Below are positions 1 to 8,153 of a stretch of 33,068 nt of DNA, in pieces. The stretch is taken from NCBI RefSeq assembly GCF_001618145.1, contig NZ_LQNF01000040.1, positions 1 to 33,068 of the forward strand, given 5' to 3'. Under the pieces are notes generated by a model, which was given only the letters and a program-made list of their open reading frames with translations, made no database searches and was not told the origin of the DNA. A program made the position numbers and the translations under genes. The DNA is from Oceanobacillus damuensis. GTDB lineage: Bacteria; Bacillota; Bacilli; Bacillales; Amphibacillaceae. The number at the start of each line of letters is the position of its first letter. The stretch's first letter is position 1.

Positions 1-57
1 GAACCCCTAACCTCTTGATCCGTAGTCAAACGCTCTATCCAATTGAGCTACGGGCGC
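1..57 (-). tRNA. tRNA-Arg (anticodon ACG), 3' end outside the window
   Basis: The minus strand reads an acceptor 5' half (GCGCCCG), a D arm and an anticodon stem with loop CUACGGA, anticodon ACG. The T arm and 3' acceptor are cut off by the window start. It has its own promoter-like sequence just upstream (76-104), so it is probably transcribed apart from the Leu-Leu tRNAs before it. Confidence 0.93.
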
Positions 58-75
58 GTAAAAGCGAACCTATCT

Positions 76-104
76 AATATAACACTTCCACCAAAGAATT
101 GCAA
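76..104 (-). promoter_or_regulatory. Sigma-A promoter of tRNA-Arg
   Basis: Minus strand: -35 TTGCAA (99-104), 17-nt spacer, -10 TATATT (76-81) preceded by TGT (extended -10). The start would fall about 10 nt before the mature tRNA 5' end region. Function is inferred from position and match only. Confidence 0.7.
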
Positions 105-204
105 GCACTTTTATGAAACCCAGAACAACCAAGTCTTTTAGCTAGCGATTGGTTTGCACTTAAGCAGCGAGGAATTTTTTATAATTCCTATCCACTTAAA
201 AGGA

Positions 205-288
<84 letters not shown>

Positions 289-309
289 ATATTAAATTAA
301 TTCAAGTGA

Positions 310-397
310 TGGTGCGGATGAAGGGAGTCGAACCCCCACGTCCGAAATGGACACTAGAGCCTGATTCTAGCGCGTCTGCCAATTCCGCCACATCCGC
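310..397 (-). tRNA. tRNA-Leu (anticodon CAG)
   Basis: Acceptor GCGGAUG/CAUCCGC, discriminator A and an encoded CCA. The anticodon stem is CUAGA/UCUAG with loop AUCAGGC (anticodon CAG), and there is a long variable arm. It lies just downstream of tRNA-Lys on the same strand. Confidence 0.95.
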
Positions 398-401
398 AAA
401 A

Positions 402-477
402 TGGTGAGCCATGAAGGATTCGAACCTTCGACCCTTTGATTAAAAGTCAAATGCTCTACCGACTGAGCTAATGGCTC
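402..477 (-). tRNA. tRNA-Lys (anticodon UUU)
   Basis: Acceptor GAGCCAU/AUGGCUC, discriminator A, encoded CCA, anticodon loop CUUUUAA (anticodon UUU). The first 12 nt of the gene are repeated directly at 606-617, upstream in the direction of transcription, which suggests an insertion at the 5' end of this gene. Confidence 0.96.
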
Positions 478-617
478 GTGTAATATGAGTATTTCTTTTT
501 TTAACGACTGCGCACATTCTGTGCTCGTCGTGTTGTAAGTCCATTCAGTGATGAAGCACTCCTCGCAGGCCTGCACATAGTAGTTTTTCACTGATGTAGG
601 CGGCCAGCTAATGGCTC
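466..617 (-). repeat. 128-bp insert flanked by a 12-bp direct repeat at the tRNA-Lys 5' end
   Basis: AGCTAATGGCTC (plus strand) occurs at 466-477, where it is the start of tRNA-Lys, and again at 606-617. The 128 nt between (478-605) contain a hairpin (ACGAC/GTCGT and GCACA/TGTGC, 504-531) and the string CTCGTCGTGTTG (524-535), nearly identical to CTCGTCGTAGTTG at 32655-32667 in a dispersed repeat at the other end of the window. The layout looks like a target-site duplication around a small non-coding element. No clear terminal inverted repeats were seen. Confidence 0.5.
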
Positions 618-664
618 AAACAGTAAATATTCTTGCCAATCAAGAAATCCACTTGATTTTTTAA

Positions 665-695
665 GAATAAAAAAATACTATTCATTAAATAGTAT
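665..695 (-). terminator. Rho-independent terminator after tRNA-Gln
   Basis: Stem ATACTATT (675-682) / AATAGTAT (688-695), loop 5 nt, followed on the minus strand by a run of seven T. It separates the Asn-Ser-Glu-Asp-Gln group from Lys-Leu-Leu. Confidence 0.7.
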
Positions 696-716
696 CAACT
701 TCTTTTATAAATAAAA

Positions 717-791
717 TGGCTGGGCCACCAGGATTCGAACCTGGGGTACACGGGATCAAAACCCGATGCCTTACCGCTTGGCTATGGCCCA
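717..791 (-). tRNA. tRNA-Gln (anticodon UUG)
   Basis: Acceptor UGGGCCA/UGGCCCA, discriminator G, encoded CCA, anticodon loop UUUUGAU (anticodon UUG). It is the last gene before the terminator at 665-695. Confidence 0.96.
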
Positions 792-796
792 ACTAA

Positions 797-873
797 TGGC
801 GGTCCGGACGGGACTCGAACCCGCGACCTCCTGCGTGACAGGCAGGCATTCTAACCAACTGAACTACCGGACC
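797..873 (-). tRNA. tRNA-Asp (anticodon GUC)
   Basis: Acceptor GGUCCGG/CCGGACC, discriminator G, encoded CCA, anticodon stem CCUGC/GCAGG with loop CUGUCAC (anticodon GUC). Confidence 0.96.
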
Positions 874-898
874 TAACTGTTTTTATTTAAAAGAAAGA

Positions 899-970
899 TG
901 ACCCGTACGGGATTCGAACCCGTGTTACCGCCGTGAAAGGGCGGTGTCTTAACCGCTTGACCAACGGGCC
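899..970 (-). tRNA. tRNA-Glu (anticodon UUC)
   Basis: Acceptor GGCCCGU/ACGGGUC, discriminator A, anticodon stem CCGCC/GGCGG with loop CUUUCAC (anticodon UUC). The CCA is not encoded (UCU follows), unlike most neighbours in the cluster. Confidence 0.96.
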
Positions 971-980
971 ATGATTAGAA

Positions 981-1071
981 TGGCGGAGAAGGAGGGATTT
1001 GAACCCTCGCGCCGCTTACACGACCTACACCCTTAGCAGGGGCGCCTCTTCAGCCACTTGAGTACTTCTCC
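981..1071 (-). tRNA. tRNA-Ser (anticodon GCU)
   Basis: Acceptor GGAGAAG/CUUCUCC, discriminator G, encoded CCA, long variable arm typical of Ser, anticodon GCU in the loop between CCC- and GGG-rich stem halves. Confidence 0.95.
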
Positions 1072-1074
1072 ATA

Positions 1075-1149
1075 TGGCTCCACAGGTAGGATTCGAACCT
1101 ACGACCGATCGGTTAACAGCCGATTGCTCTACCACTGAGCTACTGTGGA
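1075..1149 (-). tRNA. tRNA-Asn (anticodon GUU)
   Basis: Acceptor UCCACAG/CUGUGGA, discriminator G, encoded CCA, anticodon loop CUGUUAA (anticodon GUU). First tRNA of the operon, about 120 nt behind a strong promoter. Confidence 0.96.
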
Positions 1150-1275
1150 ATAATTTTCAATATCACCATATTTTTTTACAATTCTCAAGATCATCATCAA
1201 CCTGTTTAAAAGCTGTTAAAAGACCACTTTTAAAACAAAATAATTAACCGAAGAATATTTATGGCAACGAAAAAT

Positions 1276-1304
1276 ATAATACTACAATTTTATTTGATTG
1301 TCAA
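1276..1304 (-). promoter_or_regulatory. Strong sigma-A promoter of the tRNA operon
   Basis: Minus strand: perfect -35 TTGACA (1299-1304), 17-nt spacer, -10 TATTAT (1276-1281). Position and strength fit a stable-RNA promoter for the Asn-Ser-Glu-Asp-Gln genes. The rest of 1150-1417 holds only the leader and AT-rich spacer. Confidence 0.85.
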
Positions 1305-1417
1305 ATGTTTTTTTTGAAATAAATTAGTCGCCAACCACATTTAATTTGTCAGCTTATTTAATTTACCACGGATGACATTTTTCGTCAATGGATTATTATA
1401 CTTTTTTACTTCCACCT

Positions 1418-1891
1418 CTATGCTTCTCTTTTCTCCTTAAAAACTAATTCACCATGGCATTTTCCGCACCTGTATTTTTTCACGTCGACACGTCGCCTCC
1501 TATTGTATGCACGATTGCACTTTTTACAAGTATACCTATATCTGTAATCCTTCTTTTCTGATGGCAACGGGCTGCAATGTCTGGGGGATCCGGTTTCTTT
1601 CAGCAGTTTTCTGAAGTCTTTATCACGGTGCTTGTAACCTTTTCCTTCTATATGAAGATGATAATGACATAATTCATGTTTGATAATACCGATAAATTCA
1701 TTTTCATCCATTTCTGTTGCGTATTTTGGATTAAGTTCAATTAATCTCTTAGCTGGAATATACCTTCCACCAGTTGTTCTGAGTCGATGATTGTACCGCA
1801 CGTCATGCTGAAAGGGTTTATTGAAATATGTTTCCGAAAGATTATTTACTAAATGATATAATTCCTTTTCAACTAATAGGGTCATTTTCAA
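1418..1891 (-). CDS. SprT-like zinc metalloprotease-fold protein (YdcK type)
   Basis: 157 residues. The HExxH zinc/catalytic motif is at His72-Glu73-Leu-Cys-His76, followed by a C-terminal zinc ribbon with CxxC pairs at 122/125 and 142/145. This is the bacterial SprT-like family (B. subtilis YdcK). The fold resembles the eukaryotic DNA-protein-crosslink protease Spartan, but the substrate of the bacterial members is not established. The start is ambiguous: an AAGGAAG ribosome site sits 5 nt before TTG at 1891 and 11 nt before an in-frame ATG at 1885. It lies between tex and the tRNA cluster as in B. subtilis, except that katA is interposed. Location is presumably cytoplasmic, as no signal or membrane segment is seen. 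Confidence 0.9.
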   Translation of the reverse strand: MKMTLLVEKELYHLVNNLSETYFNKPFQHDVRYNHRLRTTGGRYIPAKRLIELNPKYATEMDENEFIGIIKHELCHYHLHIEGKGYKHRDKDFRKLLKETGSPRHCSPLPSEKKDYRYRYTCKKCNRAYNRRRRVDVKKYRCGKCHGELVFKEKREA

Positions 1892-1922
1892 AAAAACTTC
1901 CTTATAAATAAATTTTCATCTT

Positions 1923-1952
1923 ATTCTATCATATATTGAAATGTACCTTCAA
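1923..1952 (-). promoter_or_regulatory. Candidate promoter of sprT
   Basis: Minus strand: -35 TTGAAG (1947-1952), 18-nt spacer, -10 TAGAAT (1923-1928), about 30 nt before the start codon. Moderate match only. Confidence 0.4.
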
Positions 1953-2308
1953 TCAGTATAAGTGCATCCTATCATACTTAAATAGATAGCACTTTTCGAT
2001 TAAATGATCTTAAGACCTGCGAACCAATACAATTAAATATCCTCTCCCACTCCTTAAACCCTTCCAGTCACTGACTTCCAATCATGAACGATCTCTTCAA
2101 ATTTTCAGTTTTCTCATCTAAATAAGTCAATTGATAATAGGTTTATTTCTTTCTACAATAGATACAGTCTTTATTAATTAAATAGAATACCGTATAAAGA
2201 TAATCAATTAGAAATTAGATATGCATTGTAAAAGGATTTTTACTATTATTGACAAAAAATTATCAAGTATTAATCAACTATATTTATAGTAATCTGGTAA
2301 TGATTGTG

Positions 2309-2323
2309 TTATTATAATAATTG
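2309..2323 (+). promoter_or_regulatory. PerR-box-like operator before katA
   Basis: TTATTATAATAATTG matches the B. subtilis PerR box (TTATAATnATTATAA) at 11 of 14 defined positions and contains a perfect 12-nt palindrome, TTATTATAATAA. It lies 30 nt before the catalase start, where a peroxide-responsive repressor could block transcription. The region is AT-rich, so chance similarity is possible. Confidence 0.5.
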
Positions 2324-2352
2324 CATTTAATCAAACGGGAGGGATACTATTT

Positions 2353-3846
2353 ATGAGTGAAGAATTTAAAAACAAAAAGAAGATGACCACTGCATTCGGT
2401 GCTCCAGTGCCTAATGATGATGACTCTAAAACAGCTGGTTCTAGAGGTCCGTTATTAATGGAGGATTTCTGGTTCCTCGAAAAACTTGCACATTTCGATC
2501 GGGAAGTAATCCCTGAACGTCGTATGCATGCAAAAGGATCCGGTGCTTACGGTACTCTGACCATCACAAATGACATTACAAAATACACAAAAGCAAATAT
2601 CTTCTCTGAGGTTGGAAAGAAAACAGATATGTTCCTTCGTTTCTCAACAGTTGCCGGCGAACGTGGTGCAGCTGATGCGGAGCGTGATATCCGCGGCGTT
2701 GCGATGAAGTTCTATACAGAAGAAGGTAACTGGGACTTGGTTGGTAACAATACTCCTGTATTCTTCTTCAGAGATCCAAAACGTTTCCCTGACCTTAACC
2801 ACGTTGTTAAACGGGATCCAAAAACAAATATGCATAATCCGGAGGCCAACTGGGATTTCTGGTCAAATCTTCCGGAAGCTTTACATCAGGTCACAATCAT
2901 TATGACTGACCGTGGTATCCCTAAAACATACAGACATATGAACTTGTTCGGAAGTCACACATACAGCATGTTTAACGCCGATAACGAACGCACGTGGGTC
3001 AAATTCCATTTCTATACAGAACAAGGAATTGAAAACTTAACTGACCAGGAAGCTGAAGCAGTAATTGGTAAAGACCGTGAAAGCCACCAAAAAGATTTAT
3101 TTGAAACAATCAAACGTGGTGAATTCCCTAAATGGAAAATGTACATTCAAGTAATGACAGATGAAGAAGCAAAAAATATGCCTTATAACCCATTTGATTT
3201 AACAAAAGTCTGGTATAAAGGTGACTTCCCTCTAATTGAAGTTGGAGAGCTGGAACTTAACCGTAATCCGGAAAACTATTTTGAAGAAGTAGAGCAAGCT
3301 GCATTCGCTCCAACAAACATTGTACCTGGAATTGGTTTCTCACCAGATAAAATGTTGCAAGGAAGATTGTTCTCTTATGGGGATGCACAGCGTTATCGTT
3401 TAGGTGTCAACCATTGGCAAATTCCTGTAAACTATCCGAAAAATGTGAAGAACTTCCATCCATACCATCGTGATGGCGCAATGCGGGTTGAACCGTATCA
3501 AGGCGGTCAAATTTCATACAGCCCGAACAGCCATGGTGAGTGGAAGGACAGCCAAGAGCATCAGGAGCCTGCTTTAGAGCTTGGTGGAGATGCAAACTAC
3601 TGGGACTTCGATGAAGATGATAGTCTATATTATGAGCAACCAGGGAAATTATTCAGATTGCAAAGCCCTGAAGCACAGCAAAGATTATTCGAAAACACTG
3701 CACGCAATATGCAGGGTACTACAAAAGAAACGCAGCTTCGTCACATTAACAATTGCTATAAAGCAGATCCAGCATATGGTGAAGGTGTAGCAAAAGCTCT
3801 AGGTATTCCAATGAGTGAAATTGAAGCTGCTGGTGAATTAGTATAA
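2353..3846 (+). CDS. katA: Monofunctional heme catalase
   Basis: 497 residues, a small-subunit catalase; it disproportionates hydrogen peroxide to water and oxygen in the cytoplasm. Catalytic His59 lies in the [12 protein letters not shown] block, active-site Asn132 in [13 protein letters not shown], and the proximal heme ligand Tyr342 in [16 protein letters not shown] full-length small-subunit catalase is near 480-500 residues, so the protein is complete. The ATG is preceded by a GGGAGG site. It is the only plus-strand gene between the tRNA cluster and the rhomboid gene and sits between sprT and tex, which are adjacent in B. subtilis. It is followed by its own terminator. Regulation by PerR is plausible from the operator-like palindrome upstream. 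Confidence 0.97.
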   Translation: MSEEFKNKKKMTTAFGAPVPNDDDSKTAGSRGPLLMEDFWFLEKLAHFDREVIPERRMHAKGSGAYGTLTITNDITKYTKANIFSEVGKKTDMFLRFSTVAGERGAADAERDIRGVAMKFYTEEGNWDLVGNNTPVFFFRDPKRFPDLNHVVKRDPKTNMHNPEANWDFWSNLPEALHQVTIIMTDRGIPKTYRHMNLFGSHTYSMFNADNERTWVKFHFYTEQGIENLTDQEAEAVIGKDRESHQKDLFETIKRGEFPKWKMYIQVMTDEEAKNMPYNPFDLTKVWYKGDFPLIEVGELELNRNPENYFEEVEQAAFAPTNIVPGIGFSPDKMLQGRLFSYGDAQRYRLGVNHWQIPVNYPKNVKNFHPYHRDGAMRVEPYQGGQISYSPNSHGEWKDSQEHQEPALELGGDANYWDFDEDDSLYYEQPGKLFRLQSPEAQQRLFENTARNMQGTTKETQLRHINNCYKADPAYGEGVAKALGIPMSEIEAAGELV

Positions 3847-3860
3847 TGCAGTATTGAAAC

Positions 3861-3895
3861 GAAGCCACTGGACGCAAATCCAGTGGCTTCTTCAC
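3861..3895 (+). terminator. Terminator after katA (convergent with tex)
   Basis: Perfect 12-bp stem GAAGCCACTGGA (3861-3872) / TCCAGTGGCTTC (3879-3890) with a 6-nt loop, then TTCACTT. The T run is weak but the stem is strong, and it separates two convergent genes. Confidence 0.75.
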
Positions 3896-4023
3896 TTATA
3901 AAAAAATCTCATGTTTCCAAAACTTAATGACAGTCCCCCATTGCACGTACGCAGCTTAAAGTATTATGCTTTCTCCCACAAAAACAGGCTGAGCATCCAA
4001 AAGGACACCCAACCTGCAGCATA

Positions 4024-6198
4024 TTACTTATCCTGTTTTATCATCGAGAGAGCAATTCTTCCTTTATTGGCATCGATTTGTTCAACCCAGACGGTTACAA
4101 CATCTCCAACAGACACAACGTCCATAGGATGCTTCACAAATTTATTTGCCAATTTTGAAATATGAACAAGCCCATCCTGTTTGACACCGATATCAACAAA
4201 CACTCCAAAATCAACGACATTCCGGACCGTGCCTTGCATTTCCATACCTGGTTTAAGGTCTTCCAAGGTCATTACATTTTGTTTAAGCAGTGGTTGTGGG
4301 AAATCTTCACGCGGGTCGCGCTCTGGCCGGCTCAATGCATCCATAATATCAATTAATGTAGGTTCACCGATTTCAAGACGCTCAGCTGTTTCCTTCTTAT
4401 CTAACTCTTTCATTTTATCTCTAAGTTTTTCTGTTCCGATGTCGGCTAATTCACAATCAAGCATTTTCAAAAGCTGCTTCGTATGTGTATAGCTTTCCGG
4501 ATGGATTGGCGTCCGATCCAATGGATTGTCCCCATCAATAATTCTTAGGAAACCAATCCCTTGTTCATAGGTTTTGGCTCCAAGTCGGGGGATTTTTTTC
4601 AATTGCTTCCGATCAGTAAATTTCCCCTCTTCATTTCGCTTATTTACAATGTTGTTGGCAACTGTTTTACTAAGCCCCGCTACATATTGCAATAACGAAG
4701 AAGAAGCTGTATTTACGTTTACCCCAACCTGGTTAACCGCTGTCTCGACTACAAATGACAGCGACTCGTTTAACGATTTTTGGCTTACGTCGTGCTGATA
4801 TTGACCTACTCCGATTGACTTCGGATCAATTTTAACGAGTTCTGCCAATGGATCCTGTACTCTTCTCGCTATAGAAGCCGCACTTCTTTCTTCAACTTGC
4901 AGGTCTGGAAATTCCTCTCGTGCCAAGGCTGAGGCAGAATATACACTTGCTCCTGCTTCATTTACGATAATATATGGAATCTCCAATTTGTTGTTTGATA
5001 TCACGTCAGAAATGAAATGCTCTGTTTCCCTTGATGCTGTGCCATTTCCAATCGCAATCAACTCAATATCATATCTCTTAATCATTTCCATAACAATTCT
5101 TTCTGACCCGGCAATATCATTCTTAGGGGCTGTAGGGTACATCACACTTACTTCATGGACTTTTCCGGTCTCATCCACAACTGCCAGCTTACAGCCAGTC
5201 CGAAAGGCAGGGTCTACACCAAGAATCGTTTTTCCTTTTAAAGGTGGCTGCAGCAACAGGCTTTTAAGATTGACAGAGAACACTTCAATAGCCTGTTCCT
5301 CTGCCTTTTCAGTTAATTGGTTACGTATTTCGCGTTCGATCGATGGCTGGATCAGCCGCTTATAACTGTCCTCAATGGAATCCTTTAAAATGCTTGCCAG
5401 CCTTTCCTCGGTCGTCCTTTTAACAACTTTTCTTTCAATAAATTGCCTAATACGCTCTACTGGTGGTTCTATTGACACTTTAAGGACATCTTCCTTTTCA
5501 CCTCGGTTTAATGCTAATATCCGGTGTGACACTATTGAACGAACCGCTTCACTGTACTCATAATACATTTCATAAACGCCTTTTTCATCTTTCTCTTTAT
5601 CTTTCACTTCTGATTGGATTGTCCCACGCTTAAATGTTTCTTCCCTTATATAATCCCGATATTCCGCATCATCGGAAATCCACTCTGCCATAATATCGTT
5701 GACACCTGTGAGAACTTGTTCAATTGTATGTAATTCGTGTTCTTCTGAGAAGTATTTTTCTGCCTCATGTTCCAAATCAACTGATTGCTGCTGCTTCCAA
5801 ATTAGTTCTGCAAGTGGCTCAAGCCCTTTTTCCTTTGCAATCGTTGCTTTCGTTCTGCGTTTTTGTTTATAGGGTCTATACAGATCCTCTACGCGCTGCA
5901 GCTGTGTAGCCTGTTTTATTTCCCGCTCCAGCTCATCGGTTAATTTGCCTTGCTCCTCAATGATTCGCAGGACTTCTTGTTTTCTGTCGGATAGATTAAC
6001 AACATAATTCCATTTATCCTGTACTGTTTTAATCTGTACTTCATCAAGTCCACCAGTAACTTCCTTTCGATACCTGGCAATAAAAGGAACCGTATTCCCT
6101 TCATCCAATAATTCGATTACCTTCGTAACTATATTTGTATTTACTTCCGATTCCTTGGATACCCATGCAATAAGATTTTTCTCTAACTGTTCTGCCAC
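4024..6198 (-). CDS. tex: Tex-family RNA-binding transcription accessory protein
   Basis: 724 residues, typical full length. Order: N-terminal Tex helical region (VPFIARYRKE near residue 38-47); an RNase-H-like YqgF fold with ILGVDPAFRTGCKLAVVD near residue 330; helix-hairpin-helix segments; and a C-terminal S1 RNA-binding domain (about 645-720, GTVRNVVDFGVFVDIG). The family binds nucleic acid and acts in transcription and toxin-gene or rRNA expression in other bacteria; the precise role here is not shown. It starts with GTG behind AAGGAGG. The gene order sigB operon - tex - sprT is conserved with B. subtilis (ydcI, ydcK). Confidence 0.95.
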   Translation of the reverse strand: MAEQLEKNLIAWVSKESEVNTNIVTKVIELLDEGNTVPFIARYRKEVTGGLDEVQIKTVQDKWNYVVNLSDRKQEVLRIIEEQGKLTDELEREIKQATQLQRVEDLYRPYKQKRRTKATIAKEKGLEPLAELIWKQQQSVDLEHEAEKYFSEEHELHTIEQVLTGVNDIMAEWISDDAEYRDYIREETFKRGTIQSEVKDKEKDEKGVYEMYYEYSEAVRSIVSHRILALNRGEKEDVLKVSIEPPVERIRQFIERKVVKRTTEERLASILKDSIEDSYKRLIQPSIEREIRNQLTEKAEEQAIEVFSVNLKSLLLQPPLKGKTILGVDPAFRTGCKLAVVDETGKVHEVSVMYPTAPKNDIAGSERIVMEMIKRYDIELIAIGNGTASRETEHFISDVISNNKLEIPYIIVNEAGASVYSASALAREEFPDLQVEERSAASIARRVQDPLAELVKIDPKSIGVGQYQHDVSQKSLNESLSFVVETAVNQVGVNVNTASSSLLQYVAGLSKTVANNIVNKRNEEGKFTDRKQLKKIPRLGAKTYEQGIGFLRIIDGDNPLDRTPIHPESYTHTKQLLKMLDCELADIGTEKLRDKMKELDKKETAERLEIGEPTLIDIMDALSRPERDPREDFPQPLLKQNVMTLEDLKPGMEMQGTVRNVVDFGVFVDIGVKQDGLVHISKLANKFVKHPMDVVSVGDVVTVWVEQIDANKGRIALSMIKQDK

Positions 6199-6283
6199 GG
6201 TTGTTCCTCCTTCATGTACCTATCTATTTTAACAAAAACCAATTTGAATTCCCAATCGGTAAAGGGACTGATATCTTTCCAAA

Positions 6284-6310
6284 CAAAAAAAGACCGACAT
6301 CCTGTCAGCC
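6284..6310 (-). terminator. Terminator of the sigma-B operon
   Basis: On the minus strand the 8-bp GU-containing stem GGCTGACA/TGTCGGTC (6292-6310, loop GGA) is followed by seven T. It begins immediately downstream of the rsbX stop codon. Confidence 0.85.
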
Positions 6311-6311
6311 A

Positions 6312-6917
6312 TCAAGGTGATTCCGATACATATCTCATCGCAATCAAGGTTGTATCATCTACTCTAACTTTATTACTCGTTTGTTCATATGTTCTAATGA
6401 TGCTCTCTACATTTTTGTTGGTAAAAAAGCATTGAGACAGCTCTTTATCTTGAACTCCATCAGAGAACATAATAAAATTCGTACCCGATTCAAGTTTTTG
6501 TTTCATCACCTTAAAGGTACGGTGATATCCTGCTAAGTAACCAGAATTTGGAATATTTCGTTTTTTATCTTTATTATTGGTTATGGACATTATCCCAATA
6601 TTACCGATGGAAGAAAAGGAGGAGATTTTACTGTTAAAATCCAGCTTTAATATTCCCAGGACTGCTCCACGTTTTCCTTGAAGCTGAGAATTACATACCT
6701 TCACAAGCTGCTCCACGGTTGCATGTATATTGCTTTTAATAATTTCAATTACAATTTGAGAGGATTCCTTTGCAAATTCGCCACTTCCGAGTCCATCTGC
6801 AATCGCACATACAAACTCATTATCTGTTTCCGTATAAAAATAACTGTCTCCACATTGATAATTTCCTTTTTTAGGTTTTTGATAAACTGAAACCTCAACT
6901 CTTTTTCCTGAAATCAA
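6312..6917 (-). CDS. rsbX: RsbX, PP2C-type phosphatase that resets the stressosome
   Basis: 201 residues. PP2C metal-binding motifs are visible: CGDSYF (about 22-27), ADGLGSGEFA (about 40-49), FSDGVQD (about 151-157) and DDTTL near the end. In B. subtilis RsbX removes phosphates from RsbS and RsbR, shutting off environmental stress signalling. Last gene of the operon. The start is TTG overlapping the sigB stop (TTGA), with GGAGG 7 nt upstream inside sigB, so it is translationally coupled to sigB. A terminator follows directly. Confidence 0.93.
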   Translation of the reverse strand: MISGKRVEVSVYQKPKKGNYQCGDSYFYTETDNEFVCAIADGLGSGEFAKESSQIVIEIIKSNIHATVEQLVKVCNSQLQGKRGAVLGILKLDFNSKISSFSSIGNIGIMSITNNKDKKRNIPNSGYLAGYHRTFKVMKQKLESGTNFIMFSDGVQDKELSQCFFTNKNVESIIRTYEQTSNKVRVDDTTLIAMRYVSESP

Positions 6918-7705
6918 TCGAAGACCTCCGAACTTTCAGACTGAATTGCCTCGCGAAGTTTTCTTAATGATCTTCTTTGCAGCCTTGAAACATGCATCTG
7001 GGATATTCCTAACAATTCGCCTGTTTCTTTTTGACTCATATTTTTAAAGTACGTACACTCTAGAATTTGTTGTTCTCGCTCTGAAAGAATAGGAAGAATT
7101 TTTTCAAGCATCATTTTCTGCTCGATGGAATCATAGCCATTCTCTTCATTTCCAACCAAATCAAGGATTGCAACCGTACTTCCATCTGAATCAGCTTCAA
7201 TTTTACGATCCACAGAAAGTGCCTTATAGCTTTTACCCATTTCCATTGTTTCCAGAATCTCTTCTTCTGTAGCATCGAGATAATCTGCAATTTCGCTTAC
7301 AGTAGGAGACGTTTGATTCATTGTTGTTAATTCGTCCACCGCTTTTTTGATTTTAGGTCCCAATTCTTTTATACGACGCGGAACATGGACACTCCATGTC
7401 TTATCACGGATAAATCGCTTAATTTCACCAATTATAGTAGGGATTGCGAAGGATTCAAATGATTTACCAAATGCTGGATCGTATCTTCTGACAGCGGCCA
7501 ACAATCCTATCATTCCTACCTGCACCAAATCTTCATGAATAGCACTGTTTTTAGAATACTTACGGGCTATCGATCCGACCAGATCTTTATAGGTAAGTAC
7601 AATTTTTTCTTGTATTTCCTCATCTGCGGGCTCTTTCTGGAGAAATTCAATCCATTGGTAAACCTCATCTCCCCCTCTATTGTGTGGTTGAGACTTGGTC
7701 GTCAT
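6914..7705 (-). CDS. sigB: RNA polymerase sigma factor SigB
   Basis: 263 residues from the chosen start. Sigma-70 region 2 is around residues 45-110 (HEDLVQVGMIGLLAAVRRYD, then FAIPTIIGEIKRFIRD), region 3 follows, and region 4 has the helix-turn-helix near MSQKETGELLGISQMHVSRLQRR split over about 220-245. It directs the general stress regulon. The start at ATG 7705 is preferred over an upstream ATG (7732) because AGAGGTGG lies 8 nt before it; this gives a 29-nt overlap with rsbW. The protein is held inactive by RsbW. Promoter matches for this sigma factor occur before rsbR, before rsbV and before the gene at 21149-21436. Confidence 0.96.
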   Translation of the reverse strand: MTTKSQPHNRGGDEVYQWIEFLQKEPADEEIQEKIVLTYKDLVGSIARKYSKNSAIHEDLVQVGMIGLLAAVRRYDPAFGKSFESFAIPTIIGEIKRFIRDKTWSVHVPRRIKELGPKIKKAVDELTTMNQTSPTVSEIADYLDATEEEILETMEMGKSYKALSVDRKIEADSDGSTVAILDLVGNEENGYDSIEQKMMLEKILPILSEREQQILECTYFKNMSQKETGELLGISQMHVSRLQRRSLRKLREAIQSESSEVFD

Positions 7706-8153
7706 CGATGTCCACCTCTTTTTCACTGACATACTTGGTCATTAAAACAATAACACCATAGTTATTATTTATCTTGACATCATCCATGAGAGCCTCGATT
7801 AAAAATAAGCCAAAACCGCCTTCTCTAAGCGTCTCGACCGGTTCCGTATTTTTATAAGGGCCAGTTCCGTTTTTCACCTCTGTTAAATTAAAACTTCCGC
7901 CATGATCGGCAATCATAATTTCGATATGGTCTTCATATATACCAAAACCGATTGTAATCTCACCTTGTTCTTTTTCATTATACGCGTGGCTCACCGCATT
8001 CGTTATAGCTTCAGATACTGCAACCTTCAAATCTTCAATTGCTTCATAGGAAAAACCCATTCTATTTGCAATACCGGACATTGTCAAACGGACGACACCC
8101 ACATATTCTGCCTTAGCGGGAACCTTAATTTCTACAAAATCAAATCTTTCCAT
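7677..8153 (-). CDS. rsbW: RsbW, anti-sigma-B factor and serine kinase
   Basis: 158 residues, GHKL ATPase fold: N box EAITNAVSHAY (about 48-58), G1-type IADHGGSF and G2-type GGFGLFLIEALMDDV. It binds SigB in unstressed cells and phosphorylates RsbV. The ATG overlaps the rsbV stop by one base (TAATG) and the 3' end overlaps sigB, so rsbV-rsbW-sigB are translationally coupled, matching the partner-switching stoichiometry. Confidence 0.96.
   Translation of the reverse strand: MERFDFVEIKVPAKAEYVGVVRLTMSGIANRMGFSYEAIEDLKVAVSEAITNAVSHAYNEKEQGEITIGFGIYEDHIEIMIADHGGSFNLTEVKNGTGPYKNTEPVETLREGGFGLFLIEALMDDVKINNNYGVIVLMTKYVSEKEVDIDDDQVSTTQ

Larger units (their letters stand above)
1892..2352. other. 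Divergent intergenic region sprT / katA
   Basis: 461 nt, AT-rich, no coding capacity seen. It holds a weak sprT promoter candidate (1923-1952), a TTGACA hexamer at 2249-2254 and a PerR-like palindrome at 2309-2323 before katA. Confidence 0.6.

Noticed and set aside
367-591. 74-codon minus-strand open frame near the tRNAs
   Set aside because: It reads through tRNA-Lys and part of tRNA-Leu; it is the translation of the tRNA insert and tRNA genes, not a protein gene.
606-617. Possible second tRNA-Lys or tRNA pseudogene
   Set aside because: Only the first 12 nt of the tRNA are present, with no other arm; a direct repeat beside an insertion explains it better.
2644-2835. Antisense open frames within katA, tex, cshA and other long genes
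   Set aside because: They are shadows of strongly coding frames on the opposite strand, without ribosome sites or recognisable domains.
7706-7732. Longer SigB start at 7732
   Set aside because: No ribosome site before that ATG, whereas ATG 7705 has AGAGGTGG at 8 nt and gives the usual SigB length.
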